Shown here: positions 1 through 8,961 of the stretch, piece after piece | How positions within the stretch are numbered: the stretch's first letter is position 1 | Layout: every line of letters starts with the position of its first letter | Source of the DNA: Actinoplanes oblitus | GTDB lineage: Bacteria > Actinomycetota > Actinomycetes > Mycobacteriales > Micromonosporaceae | Assembly (NCBI RefSeq): GCF_030252345.1 | Contig: NZ_CP126980.1 | Span: 8,627,501 to 8,691,500 of the forward strand | DNA length: 64,000 nt | Reading direction: 5' to 3' | The notes under the pieces: generated by a model | The model's input: the letters and a program-made list of their open reading frames with translations, nothing else | The model's database searches: none | What the model was told of the DNA's origin: nothing | Made by a program: the position numbers and the translations under genes

Positions 1-1939
1 CCGGGGTGTCGAGCAGCTCCTGGGCCGCCGCGCGCTTCGCCGCCACCCCCGGGGCGGCCAGGATCGACGGGTCGGTTCCGTAGGCGGCCACGAAGTTCAC
101 CAGCGAGGCCGGGTGCTTCAGGTGCTCGCCGAAATCGACCCAGCTGACGTACGGCCTGAGCCGCCCGTCGTTCGTCGTGTCGTGCAGCGCCCGGCGGAAC
201 ACGTTGAGCGGCGGGACCCCCTCGGACCGGCCCCGGGCGATGTTGATCGCGGCCAGGTCGGTGGGCAGGCCGAGCAGCTTGTTGCGCAGCGTGTCGGTGA
301 CGAACTCGTCGATGTCGTTGCCGACCTGACCGGACATCCCGGCGACCACCTCGCCGGCGGCCTGCTCCGGGCCGAGCGTGCCGTCGTTGGTGAACGCGGC
401 CGGGTCGAGGAAGCCGTCGAGCAGCGGCAGCGAGTCGTCGGTGCCGTCGGCGGCGGTCCGGGCGATCGTCTCGGTCAGCATCGAGTGGCCGAACCGGTAG
501 ACGGCGTGCGCGAACTCCGCGTAGATCGCCGGGTTGATCTCGGTCTGGGTGAACGCGAACGGCTGGAACGGGTTGATCGCCGGCTGGATCTTGCGGGCGA
601 ACTCCTCGAAGACGAGGTGCTGGTACTCCATCTCGTTGATGAACTTGGCGCCCTGGAAGAGGCGCTCGCCGGTCCAGTCGGCGGTGACGCCGGCTTCCTC
701 GGCGACCCGCTGCAGGTCGCCGACCAGGCGGTTGTGCTCGGAGTGGAAGATCTGGTGCACCGCGGTGAGGCCGATGTTCTCGTTGACCCGGCCGTCGCCG
801 GCCACGTAGTGCCGGTCGAGCAGGGCGGCGTCGTAGCCCGGCTTCGACGGGTCGGCGGCGTGCGCGATGTCGGTGAGGAACGGCGTGTCGAAGCGCAGCA
901 CCCCGGCGGGCACCGCGACCGGGGCGGCGGTGTCGCCCTCGACCAGGCCGGTCGCGGTGACGAACTGCGGCAGGCCGCGGGCCGGGCCGGGGACGAAGTC
1001 GCCGTACGCGTCGGCCAGCACCGTCGGCACGCTCAGCGCGTCGGCGTCGGTGAGCCGCAGGCCGAGGGTGGTGGCCGCCTGCCGCTTCACGTCGGCCCAG
1101 GTGGGCAGCCCGCCGTCGGCGCCGGTCAGCAGCCGGCCGGTGTCCTGTGCCCGCGCGTCGTATTCGCGCAGGAAGACCTGGTGCGCGGCGTGCGACGTGT
1201 AGGTCTGCGAGTTGTCGACGTACGGGGTGTCGGTGTTCTTGGCGTTCGCGCCGCCGGCTGCCCGGCTGAGCACCATGAACCGCAGCGACGGCGGCAGGTG
1301 CTCGCTGATCACCAGCGGGTCGTCGGCGGCGAGCGGGATGATCACCGCGGTGTTCCCCTTGACCGTCTGGTCGACGCCGTGGTCGAAGAACTGGCCGAAC
1401 AGGGTGAACCAGGAGTTGTAGGGCGCGGAGAGCCCGGCGTCCGGAGTGACGTTCGGGATGCCGGCGGCCGGGTCACCACCGTGCGCCGCCGCCACCGCGG
1501 CCGGATTCGCCGCGCTCTGGTCGGCGATCAGGTTGCTGATCGTCCGGGGCTGCGCGTCGGTGGCGTTCGCGCCGGTGTAGCCGGTCCGGTACCGCGCCGG
1601 GACCAGGCGCGGGAAGGTCTGGTCGGCCGCGCCGTCACTCTGCTGGCCGGCGGTCAGGTGGTTGCAGCTGCCGTCGACGGTCCGCAGGCCCATCGAGAGC
1701 AGCGGGCTGGCCAGCTGGTGGGGTCCGGTGCCGAGCAGCGCGCCGCACGGGCCGGTCGCGCTGGTCGTGTTCGCTACGTGTGCCTCAGCGATCTTGATCT
1801 GCTTGAGGAGGTAGGCCAGGTCGGCGGCGGTGACGGTGAATCCCTGACCGATCGGGGCGGCGCGCCCGGCGGCGGGCGCGACGAGGACCGCGGTGACCAG
1901 TACGGCCACCATGGCGACGACGGAACGGAGCTTCGGCAA
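1..1939 (-). CDS. secreted animal-type heme peroxidase (C-terminus cut by window edge)
   Basis: The reverse strand reads without a stop from a TTG at 1939 to the window edge (about 646 residues). GGAGGG lies 5 bases upstream of the TTG. An N-terminal signal peptide is visible: basic LPKLR, then a hydrophobic stretch ending near GRAAP. The body matches the animal heme peroxidase (An_peroxidase) superfamily. FGQFFDHGVDQ carries the distal-His segment, EHNRLVGDL follows in the middle, and RFGHSML matches the proximal-His region. The likely role is H2O2-dependent oxidation outside the cell. An ATG nine codons downstream (1912) is less likely because it would cut the basic signal-peptide start. 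The C-terminus, which in such proteins can carry extra repeats, is not visible. Family assignment is firm; the substrate is unknown. Confidence 0.85.
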   Translation of the reverse strand, partial: MPKLRSVVAMVAVLVTAVLVAPAAGRAAPIGQGFTVTAADLAYLLKQIKIAEAHVANTTSATGPCGALLGTGPHQLASPLLSMGLRTVDGSCNHLTAGQQSDGAADQTFPRLVPARYRTGYTGANATDAQPRTISNLIADQSAANPAAVAAAHGGDPAAGIPNVTPDAGLSAPYNSWFTLFGQFFDHGVDQTVKGNTAVIIPLAADDPLVISEHLPPSLRFMVLSRAAGGANAKNTDTPYVDNSQTYTSHAAHQVFLREYDARAQDTGRLLTGADGGLPTWADVKRQAATTLGLRLTDADALSVPTVLADAYGDFVPGPARGLPQFVTATGLVEGDTAAPVAVPAGVLRFDTPFLTDIAHAADPSKPGYDAALLDRHYVAGDGRVNENIGLTAVHQIFHSEHNRLVGDLQRVAEEAGVTADWTGERLFQGAKFINEMEYQHLVFEEFARKIQPAINPFQPFAFTQTEINPAIYAEFAHAVYRFGHSMLTETIARTAADGTDDSLPLLDGFLDPAAFTNDGTLGPEQAAGEVVAGMSGQVGNDIDEFVTDTLRNKLLGLPTDLAAINIARGRSEGVPPLNVFRRALHDTTNDGRLRPYVSWVDFGEHLKHPASLVNFVAAYGTDPSILAAPGVAAKRAAAQELLDTP

Positions 1940-2031
1940 CGGACGCCCTCCCAGGACGACGCGAGATGCCCGTTTAGCACGGGTATTTCGTACATGTTGG
2001 GATGGCTGGCTGAGGTCCGGCTCTAGCCCGA

Positions 2032-2073
2032 CTGAGGCAGGCCACCCCGCAGTCGCGAGATGGCCTGTCTCAG
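2032..2073 (-). terminator. hairpin after the copper-oxidase unit
   Basis: CTGAGGCAGGCCA (2032-2044) pairs with TGGCCTGTCTCAG (2061-2073) as 13 pairs including one G-U, with a 16-base loop. It lies between the stop of the 2141-2908 gene and the heme peroxidase gene, both on the minus strand. It probably ends the copper-oxidase transcript. There is no strong T-tract. Confidence 0.5.
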
Positions 2074-2140
2074 GTGCGCCGGTCGGTCGCCGTCCGCCGC
2101 ACGCACGGTTCGCCCGCTGCTTCCGTACGCGAAAGCGGGG

Positions 2141-2908
2141 TCAATGTCCGTGGTGTTCGCCGGCGGTGTCGAGCTCGGGCACGCCGCCGGCGAGGTCGAC
2201 ACCCGCCCCCGGTGCGGTGGCCGAGACGGTCACCCGGTCGGCGGTGGTCCCGGCCGCGCGGGCCATCGCCTCCCGGACCGCGCCGATCCGCCCGTCGCTG
2301 AGCAGCGCGCCGAAGTAGCGCACGGTCAGCCCGGCCGGCTGCACGGTGGTCACGTAGTGGTTCAGTGAGTCGCTGAGGATGCCCTCGGCGTCCTCGCGCT
2401 GCCTCGCCTGCTCGGCGGTCACCCCGTTGGTGACCACGGCGAACGTGAGGTCGTGCACCAGCACCGTCTGGGTGAGGTAGAAGGCCACGTCGGCCGGCTG
2501 GTGGTCGCGCATCAGCGCCTCGGCCCGCCGCACCGGCACGCCCTCCGGCAGCACCAGCGTGATCTCGGGCACCAGGTAGGCGAGCATCTCCTCGCTGAAC
2601 ACCGCGAACGAGGCGTCGGTCAGCTCGCCGAGCCCGTCCGCCCTGGCCGCCGCCCGCAGCTCGCTCCGCACGTGCGCACGGTCGGCGTTCCGGGCCGGGC
2701 GCACCGCGATCGCCGCCCGCTCGCGCACCATCGGCCCGTCGAAGGTGGTGGTGGCCCAGCCGTCGCCGGCGTCGTCAGTGATCGTGGCGGCCTGGGCCGG
2801 GGTCCCGGCCGGGGGCGTGGCGAACCAGCCACCCGACCAGGCCGCCACCGCGACCGCGACCAGCACCAGGGCCAGGCTCAGCGCGGCGCCCCGCAGTCGT
2901 CCGCCCAT
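2141..2908 (-). CDS. membrane-anchored exported protein of unknown function, coupled to multicopper oxidase
   Basis: This 255-residue protein starts at ATG 2908, which shares its A with the TGA stop of the multicopper oxidase gene upstream (TGATG). Translation is therefore probably coupled. Residues about 5-25 form a single hydrophobic segment (signal anchor) followed by WSGGWFATPP, so most of the protein should be outside the membrane. I do not recognise a domain. The body is soluble, mixed alpha/beta, and ends in a His-rich tail (EHHGH) that could bind metal. Strict coupling to a copper oxidase suggests a partner, copper-delivery or assembly role, but that is inference from position only. 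Confidence 0.7.
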   Translation of the reverse strand: MGGRLRGAALSLALVLVAVAVAAWSGGWFATPPAGTPAQAATITDDAGDGWATTTFDGPMVRERAAIAVRPARNADRAHVRSELRAAARADGLGELTDASFAVFSEEMLAYLVPEITLVLPEGVPVRRAEALMRDHQPADVAFYLTQTVLVHDLTFAVVTNGVTAEQARQREDAEGILSDSLNHYVTTVQPAGLTVRYFGALLSDGRIGAVREAMARAAGTTADRVTVSATAPGAGVDLAGGVPELDTAGEHHGH

Positions 2909-4581
2909 CAGGTGCCCAGCGGGTAGCTCGGCGCGTACCCCACCGGCATCTCCGGCTCGGTCTCGTCCCAGGCCGGGTCGGCGGTCATCGGGTTGTTGGT
3001 CTCCAGGTCGCCGACCGCGAACTGGATCATCATGTCGCTGTCCTCGTGGACCAGGTTGTGGCAGTGCGTCATGTACCTGCCGCCGGCGTTGCCGTCGCCG
3101 GTGGTGAACTGCATCAGCGCTGTCACCGTCTCGTTCTCGCCCAGGTAGAAGACGTCCTTGCCGCCGCCCTCCCACGGGTGCGCCTTGCCGTTGGCGGTGG
3201 TGTTGCGCCCGATGATCTGGGCGTCGATCAGGTGGATGTGGAACGAGTGGAACCAGCCACCGGACTCGTTGACCAGCTCCCAGATCTCCACGTCGTAGGG
3301 CTTGGGATTGCCCAGCACCCGGGTGAAATCGGAGTGCTCGACGTCCGCCCAGGTCTCCCCGTTGACGGTCCACAAGCTGTTCTTGCGCTCCACGCGCAGC
3401 CGGCGCCGGGCGGTGGCCATGTCCGGGGTCAGTTTGTTGACCTCGATCGCGCCCCGGTTGGCGAACGGCTGCGGGCCCAGGTCCAGCGTCGCCGGGATCC
3501 GGTACGTGTCGGCCGGGCCCGAGTCGGCGACCACCTCGAACTGCATGATCTTGCCGGTGTTGGCGAAGTCGACGTTGTTCTTGTTGCTCAGGTTCTTCAG
3601 CTCGATCTTCGTGCCGGGCTGGTACTTCCGGAAGTCGATCAAGATCTCGTAGCGCTCGGCGCCGCCCTGCCGGAACGACGGCACGGCGTTCACCTTCGGC
3701 GTCATGCCCGCGTCGTTGCCGACGATGTAGATCGGGTCGCCGGTGCTCAGCGCGTACCGGAAGGACCGGGAGATGGAGGCGGCCAGCACCCGGAACCGGT
3801 ACACCCGCGGCTTGACCTTCATCTTCGGCCACGGCACGCCGTTCACCAGGATCACGTCGCCCATGTAGCCGGCGTTGCCGTCCGGCTCGAACGAGGCCGA
3901 GCCGTCGGCGTTGAACGAGATGTCGCTGACCACCAGCGGCACGTCGAACTCACCCTGCGGCAGTTGCGCGGTCTCGTAGGGATCTTTCAGGTGGTACTGG
4001 GCGGCCAGGCCGGAGTACACGTTCTGCGCGGTGTCCCCATGGTTGTGGTCGTGGTACCAAAGGGTCCGGCCCTGCTGCCAGTTCGGGTACTTGTAGGTCT
4101 TCACCTGACCGGGTTTCGTCTGATCATTGGCGTAACCGTCGTACTGCGGCAGGGAGGCCGACCCGTGCAGGTGGGTGACCGTGCTGAACGGACGCCCGTT
4201 CAGGGTGTTCGTGCTCGGCAGGGCGTTGCAGATCCGGACCTCGGTCCGGGTGCCCTGCTGGACCCGGATGGTCGGGCCCGGGAAGATGCCGTTGTAACCG
4301 GCGACGGTGGTGGTCAGGCCGGGCAGGATGCTCGCCCTCCCGAGCTTCTGGGTGAGCCGGTACTTCTGGTACGGCCCCTGCTCGTCCACGCCCTCCGCGA
4401 CCGGCAGCAGCACCGGCGGCCGCCGGAACAGGTTCGTGTACGGCGTCGGCATGTTCTTGGCCGCGAGCTTGCTGGACGACGCCACCACCTCGCCGCCGGC
4501 GGTCATCACGATCAGGCCACCGCCACCGACAGCGAGCGCACCCTTCAACAGGTCGCGCCGACTCAGACTCCCGCGTGCCAT
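2908..4581 (-). CDS. Tat-exported multicopper oxidase (laccase / CotA-bilirubin oxidase type)
   Basis: The 557-residue protein oxidises phenolic or metal substrates with reduction of O2 to water at a four-copper centre. The N-terminus has a twin-arginine signal (SRRDLLK, residues 7-13, then a hydrophobic stretch). All four copper motifs are present: HLHG (136-139), WYHDHNH (174-180), HSFHIH (445-450) and HCHNLVHEDSDM (506-517), the last with the T1 Cys507 and axial Met517. Length and three-cupredoxin layout fit CotA/bilirubin-oxidase-like enzymes. The ATG at 4581 is preceded by AGAGG. The downstream 2141-2908 gene overlaps its stop. A SARP-type regulator gene diverges 68 bases upstream and may control it. 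The physiological substrate cannot be read from sequence. Confidence 0.95.
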   Translation of the reverse strand: MARGSLSRRDLLKGALAVGGGGLIVMTAGGEVVASSSKLAAKNMPTPYTNLFRRPPVLLPVAEGVDEQGPYQKYRLTQKLGRASILPGLTTTVAGYNGIFPGPTIRVQQGTRTEVRICNALPSTNTLNGRPFSTVTHLHGSASLPQYDGYANDQTKPGQVKTYKYPNWQQGRTLWYHDHNHGDTAQNVYSGLAAQYHLKDPYETAQLPQGEFDVPLVVSDISFNADGSASFEPDGNAGYMGDVILVNGVPWPKMKVKPRVYRFRVLAASISRSFRYALSTGDPIYIVGNDAGMTPKVNAVPSFRQGGAERYEILIDFRKYQPGTKIELKNLSNKNNVDFANTGKIMQFEVVADSGPADTYRIPATLDLGPQPFANRGAIEVNKLTPDMATARRRLRVERKNSLWTVNGETWADVEHSDFTRVLGNPKPYDVEIWELVNESGGWFHSFHIHLIDAQIIGRNTTANGKAHPWEGGGKDVFYLGENETVTALMQFTTGDGNAGGRYMTHCHNLVHEDSDMMIQFAVGDLETNNPMTADPAWDETEPEMPVGYAPSYPLGT

Positions 4582-4602
4582 CGGACACCTCTTCTTCCCA
4601 GG

Positions 4603-4624
4603 GGTTGCACAGGGAGACGCAACC
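4603..4624. promoter_or_regulatory. inverted repeat between divergent oxidase and SARP genes
   Basis: GGTTGC (4603-4608) and GCAACC (4619-4624) form a perfect 6-bp inverted repeat separated by 10 bases. It sits in the 68-bp gap between the divergent starts at 4581 and 4650. The roughly 16-bp centre-to-centre spacing suits a dimeric regulator, but no binding protein is known. SARPs usually use direct repeats. Confidence 0.35.
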
Positions 4625-4649
4625 TAGAAACACGCACTGAGGGGTTCCA

Positions 4650-6437
4650 GTGGCGATGCTGAGGCCGTCCGCTCAAGTCCGGCGCGAATCGGGCGATCTC
4701 CAGAACGTGGGACTGCGCGTCAGCGTTCTGGGACAACTCACCGTCACCGACGGTGCGGGCGGCGTGCTGCCCGCCGGCGAGCTGCCCCGCCGGGCCCGCC
4801 AGGTGCTGGCCGTGCTGGCCGCCCGGCACGACCGGATCCAGTCCAAGGACGCGCTGGCCGACGCGGTCTGGGGCGAGGACCTGCCCGGCAACCACGCCGG
4901 CGCGCTGGAGCACTACGTCTCGGTGATCCGCCGCCGGCTCCAGCCCCAGGGCTCCCCGGCGAGCTGGTTCATCGTGACCCGCAGCGGCGGCTACCTGTTC
5001 GACACCTCGCGCGCCGGCCTCGACCTGGCCGACCTGCGGAACCTGCTGCGCAAGCTGGACTCGCTGCCACCCGGCGACCCCCGGCTGCCGGTGCACGAGC
5101 AGATCCTCGAGCTGGCCCGGGAGCTGCCGTTCCCGGAGGACCCGTACGCCGACTGGGCCGGCCCGGTCCGCGCCGAGGTCTCCGTGGCCGCGGTGAACGC
5201 CCTGCTCAAGCTGGCCGCCGCGGCCCTCGCCGAGGACGCCGCGCGGTCGTTGCGGCTGGCCCAGGAGGCGATCGAGCTGAACCCGTTCCTGGAGTCCAGC
5301 TACCAGGCCGCGATGGCCGCCGCGGTGGCGATGGGCCGCCCGGACGACGCGCTGCGCATCTTCGAACGCTGCCGGCAGGTGCTGGACAGCGAGCTGGGCG
5401 TGGCGCCCTCGGCCGAGCTGGCCCAGATCAAGCGAGCCGTGCTGGCCAGCCGGTCGGTGGAGATCCCGCTGCCGGCCCCGCAGCCGGTCACCGCACCGGT
5501 GCCGGTGCCGGTGTCGCCGGTGGTACCCACCGAGCGCTTCCTCGGCCGGGTCGCCGAGATCCGCCTGATGCTGGAGCCGGAGACGCCCCCGGTGGTGCAC
5601 ATCGTCGGGCCGAGCGGCTCGGGCAAGTCGGCCTTCCTGGCCGAGCTGGGCCGGCACGCGCCGGGCCGGATCGGGATCGGCGCCGCCGGCCCGGCCGTCG
5701 GGGTGCTCCGCCTGTCCTGGCTGCGCAACGCGCTGACCGGCCTGGAGGCGAAACCGGAGGCGATCGAGGCGGTCGAGCGGGCGCTGCCCGGCCAGCCGCT
5801 GGACCAGGCCGCCCTGGAGCTGATCGCCACCACCTTCGACCGGCCCGAGCAGGTCTACCTGGCGGTGGACGACGCCCGGGACCTGGACGCGGCCAGCGTC
5901 GCCGAGCTGGCCTGGCTGAGCCGGCACTGCCCGGCGCTGCGCCTGGTGCTGGCGTACGACTATCCGTCGCAGATCACCGGGCGGCCGCTCGCCGGCCTGG
6001 GCACCCCGGTGGTGCTGCGGCTCACCCCGCTCACCGCCGAGGAGTTGGAGCCGCTCGGCGACCCCGGCCTGCGTGACCTGACCGGCGGCATCCCGGCCCT
6101 GGTCGCGGTGGCCCGCCGGCCGCACGAGGTGGCCAGCGCGGTGGCCATGCAGATCGCCCGCCGGCGGACCGAGTGGATGCCGCCGCTGGCCTGGGAGGTG
6201 CTACGGGTCACCGCGGTGCTCGGCGACCTGGGCGCCACCGAGCTGGCGGCGCTCACCGGGCAGCCGGTGACCGACGTGCTGGCCGCCGTCGACGCGCTGG
6301 TGCACGCGTGCCTGCTGCGCGAGGGCCCGAACGGGCAGGTCGGGCACGCGAGCACCCTGGTACGCACGGCGGTGGGCGCCCAGGTCTCCGCCGCGACCAG
6401 CCTCTACCTGCGCAAACAACTGACGGCGGCCTCCTGA
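4650..6437 (+). CDS. SARP/AfsR-type regulator with BTAD and P-loop ATPase domains
   Basis: This 595-residue protein has an OmpR-type winged-helix domain (about 23-118), a bacterial transcriptional activator domain (about 125-270, with the GVAPSAELAQI ending) and a Pro-rich linker. A STAND-like NTPase domain follows, with Walker A GPSGSGKS (320-327) and a likely Walker B at VYLAVDD. The C-terminus is helical. It lacks the long TPR tail of full AfsR proteins. The chosen start is GTG 4650 with GAGGGG just upstream; ATG 4656 is an alternative. It diverges from the multicopper oxidase gene, so that unit is the most obvious target, though this is inference. Its stop lies within a hairpin shared with the convergent PKD gene. 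Confidence 0.9.
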   Translation: MAMLRPSAQVRRESGDLQNVGLRVSVLGQLTVTDGAGGVLPAGELPRRARQVLAVLAARHDRIQSKDALADAVWGEDLPGNHAGALEHYVSVIRRRLQPQGSPASWFIVTRSGGYLFDTSRAGLDLADLRNLLRKLDSLPPGDPRLPVHEQILELARELPFPEDPYADWAGPVRAEVSVAAVNALLKLAAAALAEDAARSLRLAQEAIELNPFLESSYQAAMAAAVAMGRPDDALRIFERCRQVLDSELGVAPSAELAQIKRAVLASRSVEIPLPAPQPVTAPVPVPVSPVVPTERFLGRVAEIRLMLEPETPPVVHIVGPSGSGKSAFLAELGRHAPGRIGIGAAGPAVGVLRLSWLRNALTGLEAKPEAIEAVERALPGQPLDQAALELIATTFDRPEQVYLAVDDARDLDAASVAELAWLSRHCPALRLVLAYDYPSQITGRPLAGLGTPVVLRLTPLTAEELEPLGDPGLRDLTGGIPALVAVARRPHEVASAVAMQIARRRTEWMPPLAWEVLRVTAVLGDLGATELAALTGQPVTDVLAAVDALVHACLLREGPNGQVGHASTLVRTAVGAQVSAATSLYLRKQLTAAS

Positions 6438-6452
6438 GTCAGGAGACCGCCG
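6424..6452. terminator. bidirectional hairpin between convergent genes
   Basis: CGGCGG-C-CTCCTGA pairs with TCAGGAG-A-CCGCCG (13 pairs, one C/A mismatch, one-base centre). It overlaps the end of the SARP gene and precedes the end of the PKD gene at 6473 on the other strand. Confidence 0.6.
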
Positions 6453-6472
6453 CCGGTGCGGGTGGTGCGTCG

Positions 6473-8602
6473 TCAGTTGGTGACGGTGACCGCCTGGGCG
6501 AGGGCCACGCCACCGGTCGAGGTGACCAGGCTGACGGTCCGCACGGTGCCCGGCACGGGGCCGGTCACCCGGATGCTGAAGGCGCCCGTCGCGTCCACCG
6601 GTCCGGTGCCGATCACCCGGCCGGTGAGCGTGTCACCGAGCACCGCGGTGATCCGCTGACCGGCGATCAGGCTGCTGGTGCCGCTGATCCGCCATTCGTT
6701 GTTGCCGGTGCGGTAGCGGACGGTGATCCCGCCGGGGAAGCTCTCCGCCACCGGCCGGACGGTGACCCGGTCGGTGGTGACGCCGTTCGGGTTGGTAGCG
6801 GTCAGCTCGAGCACCACCGGGTCGTTGGTGTAGACGAACCCGGCGTTCGGGCCGGGCGAGGCCGGCAGCGCCTGCGCCGGGTAGGTGAAGGTCGGCTTGG
6901 CCGAGGTGGCGCCGGCCAGCGTCACCGCCGGGCCGGAGACCTGCTTCCAGGCGTACGACTCGACACCGGTGGACGCGGACCCGTCCAGGGTGACCGCCTT
7001 GCCGCGGACCACGGTCTGGTCCGTCCCGGCCTCGGCCACCGGCAGGGCGGCGGCGACCACTGTCACCGGCACCTCGACCGGCGCGCTCACGCCGCCCGGA
7101 CCGGTCACCACCAGCTGGAACGCGTAGTCGCCCGGCTGCTCCGGCGTGAACGACGCGGAGGCCGTGGTGCCGCCGGTCAGGGGCACCGCCGGGCCGGCCG
7201 TCTGGGTCCACCGGTACGTGTCGATCTCGCCGGTCGATCCGGTGCCGTCCAGCTTGACCAGCTGCTTGACCACCGAGATCCGGTCCGCGGTGGGGCCGGC
7301 GACCGGGGCGACCGGGCCGAAGACGGCGCCCGAGCCGATCAGCGGGGCGGTGGCCGTACCGCCGCCCGACGAGGTCACGGTGATCGCGGCCGGCGGCGCC
7401 ACCACGCCGGTGAACGGCTGGCCGGTGATCGGGCCGTATCCGGTCACGCTCAGCACGCCCGGGGTGGCGTCCCGGTCGCTGCTGGTGGCGGCCACGGTCA
7501 GGGTCTGCGCGTCGGCGTCGTACTCGGCCTTGGTGACCTGCACGACGTCGACCAGCTTGCGGGTCTTCGTGGCGACCGGGCGGTCCGAGGCGTTGAGCAC
7601 CTGGACGCTCGGGGCGGCCGGCAGCGGGCCGGTCAGCGGGAAGCGGCCGTAGTAGTGCCCGTTGCCCGAGCCGCGCAGCCGGGTGCCGCGGATGCCGAGC
7701 GCCGGGTTCGCGGCGATCTCGATGGCCTGGCCGGGCTCGCTGGTCGCGTACACCTCGACCACGCCGTTGCCGTCCGAGCCGGTGGTGTAGGTGGCCTGGT
7801 CGACGTCGACGCCGGCGTTGGTGGCGTACCGGCCCTGGACGCTGAACGTGTCGGTGAACCCGACCTGGGACAGCACCGCGCCGGACTGCGGGTCGAGCTC
7901 CTCGATCCGGACGAAGTTGGTGCCGTACGGGCTGCCCACCACCCTGTGCTCGACGCCCGGGTCACCGAGGTAGCCGGCCGGGGCGGCCGGCGCGACCGAC
8001 GGGTCCCACTTGAGGAACGGGCCGACCCGGCCGCTCAGCACCTGGCCGAACACGCCGGGCGTGGTGCCGACGTCCTCGGTCATCCGGACGCCCTTGTCGT
8101 CGGCGGTGAGGTCGTCGATGCCGTACGGGTGAGTGATCTTGAAGCGCTTGCCGGCGGCGGCCGGGAACCGGATGCGGACCCGGCCGAAGACCATCTGGTC
8201 GCCCTCGACGACCGCGTCGTTGGCCCAGGCACCCTCGACGTTGAGGCCGATCACGGCCTTGGAACCGTCGGCGAGCGTCAGGGTGGCGTCGGCGAGCTGG
8301 TAGAAGAACTCGCCCGGGAAGTTGGCCGGGTACGAGACCGGCAGGTCGGGGTTGGGCACCTCGTCCGGCAGGGTGGCGCAGAGCGGGTCGTCCAGGGTGG
8401 TGCAGGCCTCCAGGCGGGCCCCGGTGCTGTCCCGGTACCAGGAGGGGAAGCCGTGCTCGGCGATCGGGCCGACCTGGGTGAGCCGGCCGTCACGGGCGGT
8501 CGGCGGAGTGACCACCGTCGCGGCGGCGCTCCCGGCAAGCGGCGCGATCACCGCCAGCGTCACCCCGGCGGTGATCGACCATCGCAGGAGATGGTTTTTC
8601 AT
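6473..8602 (-). CDS. secreted protein with PKD/REJ-like repeats, function unknown
   Basis: The gene encodes 709 residues from ATG 8602, chosen because GAGGAG lies 4 bases upstream and the signal peptide then begins MKNHLLRW; an ATG seven codons further up is weaker. After the signal peptide (end near SAAAT) comes a roughly 330-residue N-terminal region containing HGFPSWYRDSTG and paired cysteines (EACTTLDDPLCATL). I have seen this in exported proteins of unknown function. Two PKD-like beta-sandwich domains follow (about 435-530 and 535-640) with the typical LDGTGSTG and LDGSASTG strand and YRWTQ/YAWKQ motifs, then a short beta domain. It is probably a cell-surface or secreted adhesin or binding protein. 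The divergent LacI regulator suggests sugar-responsive expression. Confidence 0.8.
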   Translation of the reverse strand: MKNHLLRWSITAGVTLAVIAPLAGSAAATVVTPPTARDGRLTQVGPIAEHGFPSWYRDSTGARLEACTTLDDPLCATLPDEVPNPDLPVSYPANFPGEFFYQLADATLTLADGSKAVIGLNVEGAWANDAVVEGDQMVFGRVRIRFPAAAGKRFKITHPYGIDDLTADDKGVRMTEDVGTTPGVFGQVLSGRVGPFLKWDPSVAPAAPAGYLGDPGVEHRVVGSPYGTNFVRIEELDPQSGAVLSQVGFTDTFSVQGRYATNAGVDVDQATYTTGSDGNGVVEVYATSEPGQAIEIAANPALGIRGTRLRGSGNGHYYGRFPLTGPLPAAPSVQVLNASDRPVATKTRKLVDVVQVTKAEYDADAQTLTVAATSSDRDATPGVLSVTGYGPITGQPFTGVVAPPAAITVTSSGGGTATAPLIGSGAVFGPVAPVAGPTADRISVVKQLVKLDGTGSTGEIDTYRWTQTAGPAVPLTGGTTASASFTPEQPGDYAFQLVVTGPGGVSAPVEVPVTVVAAALPVAEAGTDQTVVRGKAVTLDGSASTGVESYAWKQVSGPAVTLAGATSAKPTFTYPAQALPASPGPNAGFVYTNDPVVLELTATNPNGVTTDRVTVRPVAESFPGGITVRYRTGNNEWRISGTSSLIAGQRITAVLGDTLTGRVIGTGPVDATGAFSIRVTGPVPGTVRTVSLVTSTGGVALAQAVTVTN

Positions 8603-8961
8603 CGGACTCCTCGGTTGTGTCAAGGTGCGCCACCCTGACGGCCGGCACCGAGGACCGGCTCACGGAAAACTGAGTGATTCCTGAGTCTCGTCCGGCACAT
8701 CCCGCGAGGCCGGAAATTCGTATCGTTCCGACTGGGCGATGACCGCCCGGCCCCGCTCCTCGATATCGAGTGCGGAGACCGCCGTGGGGAGGAGCCCGAC
8801 GAGTGCGGAGAACGGCGCGTCGCCGACCCACCGTCAGATCCCGCGGGTGCTCTCCGGGCCGCGGGACGGCTCCTGATTGATCTCCCACTGACTTAACCGG
8901 TCAAGTACACTGACTACCGCCACGTCGGCTGGCTAGACTCGGCGGGACCCTAGGAGACTGA
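8603..8961. other. divergent intergenic region (PKD gene / lacI-type gene)
   Basis: This 359-bp gap holds the promoters of both divergent genes. I see the LacI-type palindrome at 8891-8906 and a possible -10 (TACACT, 8906-8911) overlapping it. No ORF here has family similarity. Confidence 0.5.
8891..8906. promoter_or_regulatory. LacI-type operator candidate
   Basis: ACTTAACCGGTCAAGT is a 16-bp near-perfect palindrome (one symmetric pair off) with the central CG typical of LacI-family operators. It lies 55 bases upstream of the LacI gene start and in the divergent promoter region of the PKD gene, so autoregulation and control of the secreted protein are both plausible. Confidence 0.6.

Noticed and set aside
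113..2026. Long plus-strand open frame (about 640 codons) opposite the heme peroxidase gene.
   Set aside because: It is Val/Arg/Gly-rich with no family motif and mirrors the minus-strand peroxidase, which has clear peroxidase motifs and a signal peptide. High GC content makes such antisense frames common.
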